Below are positions 1-8,142 of a stretch of DNA of 64,000 nt, piece by piece. Positions within the stretch are counted from its first letter, which is position 1. Every line of letters starts with the position of its first letter. The stretch is from Comamonadaceae bacterium. Its GTDB lineage: Bacteria; Pseudomonadota; Gammaproteobacteria; Burkholderiales; Burkholderiaceae_C. The DNA lies in assembly GCA_027484575.1 (NCBI GenBank), contig JAIXSQ010000011.1, positions 124,001-188,000 of the forward strand. Direction: 5' to 3'. The notes below the pieces were generated by a model that had not been told where the DNA came from, made no database searches, and saw nothing but the letters and a program-made list of their open reading frames with translations. The position numbers and the translations under genes are program-made.

Positions 1-2
1 CC

Positions 3-854
3 GACCTGGCCCGCCGGCGGCTGCAGAAGCTCGCCGGCATCGAGGATCCCGACCAGACCGTGCTGCAGGCGCCGCCCTCGGATGCCGGTGGGCCCGGGCG
101 GGCCGAGGAGCGCACCCAGCCGATGCCGCGGCCGCAGGCCGGCAACGAGGCGGCGCCGGCTGCCGCAGCTGCGCCGGCCGCGGCAGCGGCCCCGGCGCCC
201 GGGCCCCGGCCCGAGGCGGCGTCGCGGCCTGCAAAGGCCCCGGCCAAGGCGCCGCCTGCCGACACGGCCGCTGCCCGGCGCGGCGCGCCGATCGGCGTGA
301 TCGCTGCGGCGGTGCTGGTTGCCGGCGGGGTGGGTTGGTGGCTGCTGCGAGCCCCGGCGCCTGCGCCGCAGGCGGCAGCCCCCGCGGCCGTGCCCAGCGT
401 GGCCGCGAGCGCGGCGGCAGCATCTCCCGCGCCGCCGCCCGCTGCCGTGCCGGCACCCGCCGCCGCGGTGGTGGCTGCCGGCGCCGGCGTCACGCCCGCG
501 GCATCGTCGCCCGGCCCGGGCGCGCCTGCCGCGGCTGCCGCGCGCACGGCGGCCTCGCGCGTCCCCGCGCGCACCACCGGTCCCGCGCGCGTTGAGGCGG
601 CGGCGGGCACCGCACCCGCAGTCCCGGCCGCCGTGGCGGCCGAGCCGCCCGTGGTCCGGGCGCCGGCACCGCGGGAGGAGCGCTCCGCGCCGCGCCCGAG
701 CGTCGAGGCAGCCTGCAAGGACAAGTCGTTCTTCGCCAAGCCGCTGTGCGTGCACGAGCAGTGCGCCAGGCCCGAGCTGCAGGCCGACCCGGCCTGCGTC
801 AAGCTGCGCGAGGACCAGCGCCGGCGCGAGGGCCAGCCCGCCGGCGCCACCTGA
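3..854 (+). CDS. C-terminal part of an Ala/Pro-rich single-pass membrane protein, 5' end outside window
   Basis: The reading frame is open to the left edge, so this is the carboxyl end of a longer protein. A charged stretch (about residues 1-20 of the visible part) is followed by a long low-complexity Ala/Pro region, one hydrophobic segment (API-GVIAAAVLVAGGVGWWLL), a second Ala/Pro linker, and a compact Cys-containing tail with four cysteines (ACKDKSFF...PLCVHEQCARPEL...PACVKLRED). Such a layout, cytoplasmic domain, linker, membrane anchor and small Cys-rich exported tail, occurs in bacterial Ser/Thr protein kinases of Burkholderiales, but the kinase domain itself is not in the window. That assignment is therefore a guess; only the partial membrane protein is seen. 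Confidence 0.6.
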   Translation, partial: DLARRRLQKLAGIEDPDQTVLQAPPSDAGGPGRAEERTQPMPRPQAGNEAAPAAAAAPAAAAAPAPGPRPEAASRPAKAPAKAPPADTAAARRGAPIGVIAAAVLVAGGVGWWLLRAPAPAPQAAAPAAVPSVAASAAAASPAPPPAAVPAPAAAVVAAGAGVTPAASSPGPGAPAAAAARTAASRVPARTTGPARVEAAAGTAPAVPAAVAAEPPVVRAPAPREERSAPRPSVEAACKDKSFFAKPLCVHEQCARPELQADPACVKLREDQRRREGQPAGAT

Positions 855-869
855 GCGGCCGCGCGGCCC

Positions 870-1418
870 TCAGGCGATCTCGAGGTTGTGCACGTCGAAG
901 TGGCCGCGCCGGCGGTCGGCGAAGTAGCGCAGCAGCGTCTCGCGCACCGTCATGAACGCGATCTCGTCCCAGGGGATCTCGTCCTCGCGAAACAGCCGCG
1001 CCTCGATCGTCTCGTGGCCGGGATCGAAGCGGTCGCTCAGCAGCCGGGCCAGGTAGAACAGGTGCACCTGGCCCACGCGCGGCACGCTGATCACGCTGAG
1101 CAGTTCGCCCACCTCGATCTGCGCGCCGGCCTCCTCGTCGGTCTCGCGCGCCGCGCCCTGGCGGGTGCTCTCGCCCAGCTCCATGAAGCCCGCGGGCAGC
1201 GTCCACTTGCCCCAGCGCGGCTCGATGTTGCGCTTGCACAGCAGCACCTGGTCGCCCCAGAACGGCACCGTGCCGACGACGTTCAGCGGGTTCTCGTAGT
1301 GGACCGTCCCGCAGGCCGGGCACACCGCGCGCTCACGGGTGTCGCCGTCGTCGGGCACGCGGTAGGCGACGCGCTGCCCGCACTCGCGGCAATGCTTGAT
1401 GGGGGAGCGCAGGGGCAT
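870..1418 (-). CDS. Nudix hydrolase with N-terminal zinc ribbon (NADH pyrophosphatase-like)
   Basis: This 182-residue protein hydrolyses a nucleoside diphosphate linked to another moiety; the exact substrate is unknown. Cys10/Cys13 and Cys33/Cys36 form a zinc ribbon. The Nudix box is intact: Gly77, Glu83, Arg91-Glu92, Glu95-Glu96 and Gly98, with the last glutamates binding the catalytic metal. The start is the ATG before PLRSPIK, because it places the zinc ribbon at the amino end; the frame stays open further upstream into the end of the TRAP operon, but that is a GC-rich shadow. It lies downstream of dctP on the same strand, with two hairpins between them, so it is probably transcribed separately. 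Confidence 0.9.
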   Translation of the reverse strand: MPLRSPIKHCRECGQRVAYRVPDDGDTRERAVCPACGTVHYENPLNVVGTVPFWGDQVLLCKRNIEPRWGKWTLPAGFMELGESTRQGAARETDEEAGAQIEVGELLSVISVPRVGQVHLFYLARLLSDRFDPGHETIEARLFREDEIPWDEIAFMTVRETLLRYFADRRRGHFDVHNLEIA

Positions 1419-1434
1419 GGGCCGAGTGTAAACA

Positions 1435-1462
1435 AGGGGCCCGCCGTCGCCGGGGGGCCCCT
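1435..1462 (-). terminator. GC-rich hairpin between dctP and the Nudix gene
   Basis: The arms AGGGGCCC and GGGCCCCT form an 8-bp stem around a 12-nt loop. There is no strong T tract. With the neighbouring hairpin it could end the TRAP operon transcript. Confidence 0.4.
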
Positions 1463-1475
1463 CGGGTGCTTCGCG

Positions 1476-1495
1476 CCGCGGCCAGGTGGCCGCGG
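1476..1495 (-). terminator. Probable terminator of the TRAP operon
   Basis: A perfect 9-bp inverted repeat (CCGCGGCCA and TGGCCGCGG) with a two-base loop sits four bases after the dctP stop codon, on the downstream side of the operon. Confidence 0.5.
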
Positions 1496-1498
1496 GCC

Positions 1499-2551
1499 TC
1501 AGGCCTTGGTGGTCTTCGTGTGCTTCTCGATCAGGGCGCGCGCGCCGTCGAGCAGCTTGCGGCCGTCGAAGCCGCGCTTGTTCATGTCCTCGACCCACTC
1601 GACCTCGAGCTGGCGCGAGCGGCGGCGGAACTCCTGGGCTTCGGCGGCGCCGATGGTGGAGATCTGGTTGCCCCGGTCGGCTGCCGACTTGCGGCCCGCG
1701 CCGTCGCCGGCCTGCTGGGTGCGGCCGAGGAACGCGCTGGTGCCCATGCCGGAGTTGGCGTCGATCACCTTCTGCAAGTCGGGCGGCAGGCTGTTGTACT
1801 TGGCCTTGTTCATCGCCATCACGAACGTGGTCGTGTACAGCGAGCCGCCGGCCGGGTCGAACTCGGCATGGAACTTGGTGAGCTCGTGCACCTTGACCGA
1901 GGGCACGACCTCCCAGGGAATCACGCAGCCGTTGATGGTGCCCTTGGACAGCGCGTCGGGGATCTGCGGCAGCGGCATGCCCACCGGCGTGGCGCCCAGC
2001 GCGCCCATCAGCTTGGTCACCTGGCGGGTGGGGGCGCGCATCTTCAGGCCGCGCATGTCGCCCACGTTCTTCACCGCCTTGTCGGCGGTGTGGATCACAC
2101 CCGGGCCGTGCACCTGCAGCGCGATCACCTGGACGTCCTTGAACTCGTCGGGTGCCAGCGTCTGCACGTACTCCCAGTAGGCCTTGGACGTGGCCTCGGC
2201 ATTGGTCATCATGAACGGCAGCTCGAAGACCTCGACCCGCGGGAAGCGGCCGGCGGTGTTGCCCGGCAGGGTCCACACCACGTCGACCACGCCGTCGCGG
2301 GCCTGGTCGTACAGCTGCACCGGCGTGCCGCCCAGCTGCATGGCCGGGTAGCCCTCGAACTTGATGCGCCCGCCCGAGTCCTTCTCGACCTTGTCCATCC
2401 ACGCCTTGTGCATGTTCAGCCAGACGTTGGACTGGGGTGCCATGAAGGTGTGGAACTTCAGGGTCACGGCCTGCTGGGCGAAGCCGGTGAGGGCGGAGCC
2501 GCCCAGGGCGGCGGCCGCGCCGGACTTCAGGAGGGTGCGTCGCTGGATCAT
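1499..2551 (-). CDS. dctP: TRAP transporter solute-binding protein, DctP family
   Basis: This 350-residue periplasmic receptor captures an organic acid and passes it to the DctQM permease. The amino end carries a twin-arginine type leader (QRRTLLKSG, then an Ala-rich stretch ending near GFAQQ), suggesting export folded through Tat. The mature part shows the DctP fold pattern, including the MRGLKMRAP segment around residue 165 that holds the conserved arginine which salt-bridges carboxylate ligands. It is the last gene of a dctQ-dctM-dctP operon, 92 bases after dctM, with intergenic hairpins that may favour its separate stability. The ligand cannot be read from the sequence; the adjacent gentisate operon makes an aromatic acid one possibility. 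Confidence 0.88.
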   Translation of the reverse strand: MIQRRTLLKSGAAAALGGSALTGFAQQAVTLKFHTFMAPQSNVWLNMHKAWMDKVEKDSGGRIKFEGYPAMQLGGTPVQLYDQARDGVVDVVWTLPGNTAGRFPRVEVFELPFMMTNAEATSKAYWEYVQTLAPDEFKDVQVIALQVHGPGVIHTADKAVKNVGDMRGLKMRAPTRQVTKLMGALGATPVGMPLPQIPDALSKGTINGCVIPWEVVPSVKVHELTKFHAEFDPAGGSLYTTTFVMAMNKAKYNSLPPDLQKVIDANSGMGTSAFLGRTQQAGDGAGRKSAADRGNQISTIGAAEAQEFRRRSRQLEVEWVEDMNKRGFDGRKLLDGARALIEKHTKTTKA

Positions 2552-2587
2552 GCGTGGAACTCCAAGGGAATGATGCGGCCGAAAGTA

Positions 2588-2603
2588 CCTGCCCCGGGGC
2601 AGG
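2588..2603 (-). other. Perfect palindrome in the dctM-dctP intergenic gap
   Basis: CCTGCCCC followed directly by GGGGCAGG is a perfect 16-bp palindrome. It lies beside a second hairpin in the 92-base gap and could stabilise or process the dctP end of the message. Confidence 0.35.
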
Positions 2604-2611
2604 CAGGGCAA

Positions 2612-2633
2612 CGGGGCTTTCCCGCAAGCCCCG
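2612..2633 (-). other. Intergenic hairpin between dctM and dctP
   Basis: The arms CGGGGCTT and AAGCCCCG pair over 8 bp around a 6-nt loop, just after the dctM stop. Hairpins here commonly act as partial terminators or RNase barriers that let the receptor be made in excess over the permease; that role is inferred. Confidence 0.4.
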
Positions 2634-2643
2634 CCGCGGGCGG

Positions 2644-3960
2644 TCAGCCCACGTACTGCACCAGCCAGAGCGAGACGGCCGGGAAGAACAGCAGCAGCAG
2701 TGTGCGCACCACGTCGCTGGCCAGGAACGGCAGCACCCCGCGGTAGCTCTCGCCGATGGGGATGTCCTTGGCCATCCCGTTGACCACGTACACGTTCAGT
2801 CCCACGGGCGGCGCCAGCAGGCCGAAACCGACGGTCATCAGCACCATGATGCCGAACCAGATCGCGACCGACTCCTTGGGCATGCCGAAGTCCAGGCCCA
2901 TGACCATGGGGAAGAAGATCGGGATGGTCAGCAGGATCATGGACAGCTCGTCCATCACCGCGCCCAGCACCACGTAGAACAGCAGGATCGCGGCCACCAC
3001 CATCAGCGGCGACAGGCCCCAACCGCCCACGACCTGGGCCAGCTGCTCGGGCACCTGCGTGAGCGCCAGCGCCGAGTTCATCAGGTCGGCGCCCAGGAAG
3101 ATCATGAAGATCATGGCCGAGCCCTCGGCCGTGGCATAGAAGCACTGCTTGAACTTGGCCCAGGTGATCTCGCGCTTGAGCAGGGCCGCCACGAAGGTGG
3201 AGGCCGCGCCAACGGCGGCGCCCTCGGTGGGCGTGAACAGGCCGCCGTAGATGCCGCCGAACACGATCAGGAAGATGGCCGCGATGGGCAGCACGCCCGA
3301 CAGGGCGGACAGCGACAGGGCAGGGGCGTCGTCGTGCTCCGGGGCCTGGCCGGGGACCACGCGCACGTAGATCGCGATCGCGATCATGTAGCCCACCATG
3401 GCGATGATGCCGGGCACCATGGCGGCGGCGAACAGCTTGGCAATGTTCTGCTCGGTGAGGATCGCGTAGATCACCAGCGGCACCGACGGCGGGATCAGGA
3501 TGCCCAGCGTGCCGCCGGCCGCCAGCGTGCCGGTGGCCAGGCGTCCCGAGTAGCCGTGCCGCTTCATCTCGGGCAGCGCCACCGAGGTGATGGTCGCGGC
3601 CGTGGCGACCGACGAGCCGCAGATCGCGCCGAAGGCGGCGCAGGCCATCACCGCGGCCATGGCCAGGCCGCCGCGGAAGCGCGCCATCACGGCGGCCGCG
3701 AACTCGAACAGCGCCTTGGAGATGCCGCCCTGGGTGGCGAAGTGCCCCATGAGGATGAACAGCGGGATCACCGACAGGTCGTAGCTGGCGAAGCGCGCGA
3801 AGGCCTGGGTGTTCAGGAAGCTGGCCAGCGGCAGCCAGCCGGCCTGCAGCACGTAGCCGGTCGCGCCGGCCACGAACATCGCGATCGCGATGGGCGCGCG
3901 CAGCGCCATCAGCAGCAGCATCAGGCCGAAGATCAGGGCGGTGAGGGCCAGCGGGCTCAT
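2644..3960 (-). CDS. dctM: TRAP transporter large permease subunit, DctM family
   Basis: This 438-residue inner-membrane protein is the sodium-coupled transport subunit of the TRAP system. It has a run of about twelve hydrophobic segments and the family-typical glycine-rich loops, such as GGTLGILIPPSVPLVIYA around residue 150 and FGLLAPPVGLNVYVVNGM near residue 390. The ATG chosen overlaps the dctQ stop in an ATGA arrangement, indicating translational coupling; longer upstream starts would run far into dctQ. Length is normal for DctM. Confidence 0.93.
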   Translation of the reverse strand: MSPLALTALIFGLMLLLMALRAPIAIAMFVAGATGYVLQAGWLPLASFLNTQAFARFASYDLSVIPLFILMGHFATQGGISKALFEFAAAVMARFRGGLAMAAVMACAAFGAICGSSVATAATITSVALPEMKRHGYSGRLATGTLAAGGTLGILIPPSVPLVIYAILTEQNIAKLFAAAMVPGIIAMVGYMIAIAIYVRVVPGQAPEHDDAPALSLSALSGVLPIAAIFLIVFGGIYGGLFTPTEGAAVGAASTFVAALLKREITWAKFKQCFYATAEGSAMIFMIFLGADLMNSALALTQVPEQLAQVVGGWGLSPLMVVAAILLFYVVLGAVMDELSMILLTIPIFFPMVMGLDFGMPKESVAIWFGIMVLMTVGFGLLAPPVGLNVYVVNGMAKDIPIGESYRGVLPFLASDVVRTLLLLFFPAVSLWLVQYVG

Positions 3961-4433
3961 GCCTGTGCCTCCTGGCCGAAGCCGGCGATGGCCTGCACCA
4001 GCCCGATCGCCGCGGTGAGCACCAGCGGCGGCACCATGCACGCGTAGACGATCCACTCGGGAAAGCCCAGCATCATCGTGCCCGACTGGGTCTGCCAGGC
4101 GCTCAGGCCGCCCAGCGTGGTGCGCCAGGCCATCAGCCCCATCGCGCCGGCCAGCAGCAGGGCGCCGAGCCGGTCGAGCGCCGCGTTGGTGCGGTCACCC
4201 GCCTTGGCGGTGAAGAAGTCCACGATGATGTTCCCGCGCCGCAGCTGGCACCAGGGCAGGAACAGCGCGATGGCCGCACCCGCGGCCACGCCGCTCAATT
4301 CGAAGTCGCCGGCGATGGTCCAGCCAGTGGTGTTGCGACCCACCAGGCTGGCGCAGGTCATGAGGGTGATGGCCGTCAGGAGCAGGCCGGCCAGGATGGC
4401 ACAGGCCCGGGCGAGCAGATCGAGCAACTTCAA
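3957..4433 (-). CDS. dctQ: TRAP transporter small permease subunit, DctQ family
   Basis: The 158-residue protein has four hydrophobic segments and the DctQ pattern ELSGVAAGAAIALFLPWCQLRRGNIIVD, in which a charged loop follows the second membrane span. It forms the membrane complex with DctM. The only reasonable start is TTG: its complement CAA lies at the 5' end, and a GGAAGG sequence is about eight bases upstream. It is the first gene of the operon, which is an unusual order since dctP often comes first. No regulator gene is adjacent. Confidence 0.85.
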   Translation of the reverse strand: MKLLDLLARACAILAGLLLTAITLMTCASLVGRNTTGWTIAGDFELSGVAAGAAIALFLPWCQLRRGNIIVDFFTAKAGDRTNAALDRLGALLLAGAMGLMAWRTTLGGLSAWQTQSGTMMLGFPEWIVYACMVPPLVLTAAIGLVQAIAGFGQEAQA

Positions 4434-4467
4434 GAGGCGGACCTTCCGTCGTGGGGGGCACGGGATT

Positions 4468-4497
4468 CTAGGAAGCGCCTGTGCAGGCGCGTCCTAG
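4468..4497 (-). terminator. Long hairpin downstream of the gentisate operon
   Basis: Outer arms CTAGGA/TCCTAG and inner arms GCGCCTG/CAGGCGC, separated by one mismatch, give a 13-bp stem with a two-base loop. It lies between the end of the gentisate operon and the start of dctQ, so it probably terminates the former. Confidence 0.55.
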
Positions 4498-4501
4498 CGG
4501 A

Positions 4502-4520
4502 AGCCCGCGTGGCGCGGGCT
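4502..4520 (-). terminator. Second hairpin downstream of the gentisate operon
   Basis: Arms AGCCCGCG and CGCGGGCT form an 8-bp stem with a three-base loop, 20 bases after the stop codon of the hydrolase gene. It is in tandem with the longer hairpin. Confidence 0.5.
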
Positions 4521-4540
4521 CCACACCGATCAGCTGGCGG

Positions 4541-5236
4541 TCAGGCGATGCGCACCCGCAACTCGGGCAGGCCGTCGACGCCGCCCACCAGCAGGTCGCC
4601 CGCGACCACCGCGTTCACGCCCTCGGGCGTGCCCGTGAAGATCAGGTCGCCGGGCTGCAGCTCCCAGGCGGCCGACAGGTGCTCGATGGTCTCGGCCAGG
4701 TTCCAGATCAGCTTGGCGACGTTGCTGCGCTGGCGGTCCGCGCCATTGACCTGCAGCCAGATCGCGGCGTTCTGGATGTCGCCGGCCTGGGCCGCGGGCA
4801 CCAGCGGGCCCGTGGGCGCCGACTGGTCGAAGGCCTTGCCGATCTCCCAGGGGCGGCCCTGCTTCTTCATCTCGCCCTGCAGGTCGCGGCGGGTCATGTC
4901 CAGGCCCACGGCGTAGCCCCAGATGTGGGCCAGGGCGTCGGCCGCCTTGATGTCGCGGCCACCCTTGCCGATGGCGGCGACCAGCTCGATCTCGTGGTGC
5001 AGGTTCTTGGTCAGCGGGGGATACGGCATGCTGCCGGTCTCGCCGGCCGGCACGGGCACCACCGCGTCGGCGGGCTTGAGGAAGAAGAAGGGCGGCTCGC
5101 GGCCGGTGAAGCCCATCTCCTTGGCGTGCTCCTCGTAGTTGCGGCCCACGCAATACACGCGGCGCACGGGGAAGCGCTCGGTGCTGCCCACCACGGGCAG
5201 CGACACCACGGGTGCGGCGGGAACGACGAACGTCAT
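4541..5236 (-). CDS. Fumarylpyruvate hydrolase (fumarylacetoacetate hydrolase family)
   Basis: This 231-residue enzyme hydrolyses fumarylpyruvate to fumarate and pyruvate, the last step of the gentisate pathway. Metal ligands of the family are visible as Glu82, Glu84 and Asp113, and the carboxyl half has the typical LQPGDLIFTGTPEGV segment. Its ATG overlaps the stop of gentisate dioxygenase by four bases, so the two are translationally coupled. The size matches single-domain NagK-type fumarylpyruvate hydrolases and not the longer tyrosine-pathway FAH. Context gives the substrate; the sequence alone would allow other acylpyruvates. Confidence 0.9.
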   Translation of the reverse strand: MTFVVPAAPVVSLPVVGSTERFPVRRVYCVGRNYEEHAKEMGFTGREPPFFFLKPADAVVPVPAGETGSMPYPPLTKNLHHEIELVAAIGKGGRDIKAADALAHIWGYAVGLDMTRRDLQGEMKKQGRPWEIGKAFDQSAPTGPLVPAAQAGDIQNAAIWLQVNGADRQRSNVAKLIWNLAETIEHLSAAWELQPGDLIFTGTPEGVNAVVAGDLLVGGVDGLPELRVRIA

Positions 5237-6288
5237 GACAACCTTTCTTCTCGGTGGATGGCCAGTGCCTGGTGCACCGGCCGGTCGGAGTAGCTGAAGA
5301 GGACGCAGCCCGCGTCCGAACTGAGCCGTGCAGTGTGCCATGAGGGCACCACCACATGGTCGCGTGGCGCGAGCTCGAACGACCACTGCCGCTCGCCCGC
5401 GTCGATGGCGATGCGGCCGTGGCCCTCGACCACGCTGTAGACGGCGCCGTCGGTCTGGCGCCAGGGCTTGCCCGCGAAGCCCGCGGGCAGCCGTTGCATG
5501 AAGGTGGCCATGGTCGGCATCGGCCAGCCACCGGTCAGCGGGTTCACGTAGCGCAGCTTCACGCCGTCCCAGGGATCGACGGGCGCGTGGCGCTCCAGGT
5601 GGTCCAGGGCCTCGCGGCTGCGTGCGTAGGGGTAGCTGAAGATCGGCGAGGTCGCGCCGAAGGGCGCGTCGTGCCGCACCGGTGCCATGTTGTGCCCGTA
5701 GCGCGCGAAGCTGGTGCCCTCCGCCCGCTCCACCTGCTGCGAGCGCGCGGTGGCGTTCTCGGCGAATCCGGCGTCGAAGAAGCGGATGGTGGGGATGTCC
5801 AGGCCGTCGAGCCAGACCACCGGGCCGTCGTCACTGCCGCCGTGGTCGTGCCAGGTCCAACTGGGGGTGATGATGAAGTCGCCCGGGCGCATGGTGGTGC
5901 GCTCGCCGTCCACCGCGGTGTAGGCGCCGCTGCCCTCGACGATGAAGCGCAGGGCGCTCTGGGTGTGGCGGTGGGCCGGCGCCACCTCGCCGGGCAGGAT
6001 CAGCTGCAGCCCCGCGTACAGCGACTGGGTCACGGCCGACTGCCCGCGCAGCGCGGGGTTCTCCAGGATCAGCACGCGCCGCACCGCCTCCTCGGCGGTG
6101 ATGACCTCGCCCGAGCGCATCAGGAACGGCCGCACCTCGCCGTAGCGCCAGTGCGCCGGCACGCAGGGCGTGGCCGGCCGGGGCGGCACCAGCGCGTGCA
6201 GCACCTCCCACAGCGGCGTGAGGTGGTGCGGCGCCATCGCCGCATACAGGTCCTGGCGGGCGCGCAGGCTGGCCTCGGGTGCGTTCAT
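5233..6288 (-). CDS. Gentisate 1,2-dioxygenase
   Basis: This bicupin iron enzyme opens gentisate (2,5-dihydroxybenzoate) to maleylpyruvate. The 351-residue length is standard. The ferrous iron ligands of the amino-terminal cupin are visible as His106, His108 and His147. A second cupin without the metal triad follows from about residue 260 (VYSVVEGHGRIAIDAGE). The gene lies 25 bases after the hydroxylase gene and is coupled to the hydrolase by an ATGA overlap, so the three form one operon. Confidence 0.94.
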   Translation of the reverse strand: MNAPEASLRARQDLYAAMAPHHLTPLWEVLHALVPPRPATPCVPAHWRYGEVRPFLMRSGEVITAEEAVRRVLILENPALRGQSAVTQSLYAGLQLILPGEVAPAHRHTQSALRFIVEGSGAYTAVDGERTTMRPGDFIITPSWTWHDHGGSDDGPVVWLDGLDIPTIRFFDAGFAENATARSQQVERAEGTSFARYGHNMAPVRHDAPFGATSPIFSYPYARSREALDHLERHAPVDPWDGVKLRYVNPLTGGWPMPTMATFMQRLPAGFAGKPWRQTDGAVYSVVEGHGRIAIDAGERQWSFELAPRDHVVVPSWHTARLSSDAGCVLFSYSDRPVHQALAIHREERLS

Positions 6289-6313
6289 CGGTGTCTCCTG
6301 GTGATTCCGCGGC

Positions 6314-7507
6314 TCAGCGGAACAGGCGGTCGGGGTCGATGCCCTCGTACATCCACTTCAGGCCGGCGAAGCCCGCTGCTTCCTGTCCGCCCTGGAACAT
6401 GCGGTTGCGCAGTTCGCGGGCCACGCCGGACGCATGGTAGATGTCGCCGTAGAAGCGCGCGGTCAGCTGCACGCGGCCGGTGCGCAGGTAGCGGGCCTGC
6501 TGGTACAGCTGCACGGCCTGCGTCCAGTCGCCGCCGGTGTGGCGCACCGCGGCGCCCAGCACCACGGCGTCCTCGATCGCCTGGCCGGCGCCCTGCGCCA
6601 GGTACTGCAGCATCGGGTGGGCGGCATCGCCCAGCAGCGTGACGCGGCCCTGCGACCAGTTGGCCACCGGCTCGCGGTCGCACAGCACCCACATCTTCCA
6701 GGTCTCGATCTTGCCCAGCAGCTCGCGCACCTGCGGCACCGCCTGCGCGAAGCGCTCGGACAGCTCGGCCGTGTCGCCGAAGGTGTTCCAGCCCTCGTCG
6801 TACTTGTTGCTGTGGAACACCGCGACCAGGTTGAACAGCTCGCCGCGGCGCAACGGGTAGTGCACCAGGTGGGTCTTCTCGCCGCCCCACAGCAGCACGT
6901 CGTCGCTCCACAGGTGCGCGGGCACCTCGGCGCGCGGCAGCACCGCCCGGTAGGCGATGTGTCCGGACACGCGCGGCTTGCCGTCGCCCACGATGGCCTC
7001 GCGGATGCGGCTCCACAGGCCATCGGCGCCCACCAGCGCCGCGCCCTCGAGCACCTCGCCGCTGGTGAGGGTGGCGCGCACGCCCTGCGCGTCCTGCGCG
7101 AACGACTCGACCTTGGCCCCGGTGCGCAGCGTCACGTTCGGCAGCGCGCGGCAGGCCTCGAGGAACACCGTGTGCAGGTCGGCGCGGTAGATCACGCCGT
7201 AAGGGAAGCCGTAGGCCGCCTGGGCGATGTCGCCCAGCGGCACGCGCACCACGCGCTCGCCGGTGCGCACGTCGTTCATGCCCAGCCCGGGCGGGAAGAA
7301 CGCGACCTGCCGCACCGCCTCGGTCAGCCCGAGGTGCTCGAACATCCGGAAGATGTTGGGACCCAGCTGGATGCCGGCGCCGATCTCGCCGAAGGCCGTC
7401 GACTGCTCGAGCACCGTGACGGGCAGGCCCTGGCGCCCCAGCACGTACGCGGCCGCCAGGCCGCCGATGCCGCCGCCGGCGACGAGGATCTGGGTGGGAG
7501 TGGGCAT
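6314..7507 (-). CDS. FAD-dependent 3-hydroxybenzoate 6-hydroxylase (gentisate-forming)
   Basis: The 397-residue single-component flavoprotein monooxygenase uses NAD(P)H and O2 to place a hydroxyl on an aromatic acid. Gly11-x-Gly13-x-x-Gly16 binds the ADP of FAD, Asp162-Gly163 is the DG motif, and Gly293-Asp294 with the following AAHPMLQYLAQGAGQAIEDA is the GD motif. The LQYLAQGA wording and the gentisate operon point to 3-hydroxybenzoate 6-hydroxylase; a salicylate 5-hydroxylating activity is less likely for this single-component type. The ATG used has MPTPTQILVAGGG directly at the FAD motif. It is the promoter-proximal gene and diverges from a MarR gene. Confidence 0.87.
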   Translation of the reverse strand: MPTPTQILVAGGGIGGLAAAYVLGRQGLPVTVLEQSTAFGEIGAGIQLGPNIFRMFEHLGLTEAVRQVAFFPPGLGMNDVRTGERVVRVPLGDIAQAAYGFPYGVIYRADLHTVFLEACRALPNVTLRTGAKVESFAQDAQGVRATLTSGEVLEGAALVGADGLWSRIREAIVGDGKPRVSGHIAYRAVLPRAEVPAHLWSDDVLLWGGEKTHLVHYPLRRGELFNLVAVFHSNKYDEGWNTFGDTAELSERFAQAVPQVRELLGKIETWKMWVLCDREPVANWSQGRVTLLGDAAHPMLQYLAQGAGQAIEDAVVLGAAVRHTGGDWTQAVQLYQQARYLRTGRVQLTARFYGDIYHASGVARELRNRMFQGGQEAAGFAGLKWMYEGIDPDRLFR

Positions 7508-7538
7508 GGGTGGGCGTCTCGGGGCCGGTCGGGTGATT

Positions 7539-7556
7539 TGATAAGCATACATATCA
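7539..7556. promoter_or_regulatory. Candidate MarR operator in the divergent promoter region
   Basis: The 18-bp sequence TGATAAGCATACATATCA is an imperfect palindrome (14 of 18 positions symmetric, outer arms TGATA/TATCA). It is a conspicuous AT-rich patch in the 83-base gap between the hydroxylase and MarR start codons, the size and placement expected for a MarR dimer site controlling both directions. Binding is inferred. Confidence 0.6.
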
Positions 7557-7590
7557 TTTGCCCGCCCTGCAATCGGTACACTGCCGGGCC

Positions 7591-8037
7591 ATGGCCAAGG
7601 GCTTCGACTTCCAGCAGGCACCGGGGCACCTGATCCGGCGCGCGCACCAGGTGGCGGTGGCCGTGTTCTCCGAGGAGACGGCCGAGCACGGGATCACGCC
7701 GGTGCAGTTCGCCATCCTCAACGCGCTCATCGACGACCCGGGCGAGGACCAGGTCACGCTGGCGGCCAAGGTGGCCTTCGACGCGGCCACCTTCGGCTCG
7801 GTCATCGGCCGGCTCGAGGCGCGTGGCTGGGTGCGAAGGGAAGCCGACGTCGGCGACCGGCGCCGCAAGCTGCTGTGGATCACGCCCGAGGGCGAGCAGG
7901 CCGCGCAAGGCATGCGGCGCGCGGTCGCGCGCGTGCAAAAGCGCATCCTCGCGCCGCTGGCCGCCGACGAGCAGGCGCAGCTGGTGGCGCTGCTGGGCAA
8001 GCTGGTGGCCGGCCACGGCGACTCCACCGCCGGCTGA
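7591..8037 (+). CDS. MarR family transcriptional regulator, probable controller of the gentisate operon
   Basis: This 148-residue protein has the winged helix-turn-helix of MarR regulators: helix-turn-helix around residues 55-85 (VTLAAKVAFDAATFGSVIGRLEARGWV) and the basic wing with the DRRRKLLWITPEG signature. MarR proteins usually repress a divergent catabolic operon until an aromatic ligand binds. The ATG is preferred over an in-frame TTG 33 bases upstream because that would put the operator within the gene. It diverges from the 3-hydroxybenzoate hydroxylase gene and shares its control region. Confidence 0.88.
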   Translation: MAKGFDFQQAPGHLIRRAHQVAVAVFSEETAEHGITPVQFAILNALIDDPGEDQVTLAAKVAFDAATFGSVIGRLEARGWVRREADVGDRRRKLLWITPEGEQAAQGMRRAVARVQKRILAPLAADEQAQLVALLGKLVAGHGDSTAG

Positions 8038-8142
8038 CCCGCATCCGCGGTCACATCCTGCAACCATCCGGGGCGCCGCCGGGTCCGCCGTCGCGCTGCC
8101 CGCACGCTCCAATCGGTGTTCCGGATTCCCAGGAGGACACCC

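Noticed and set aside
7558..7590. TTG start 33 bases upstream for the MarR gene
   Set aside because: It would overlap the operator region and add residues not seen in MarR proteins; the ATG before AKGFDF is better.
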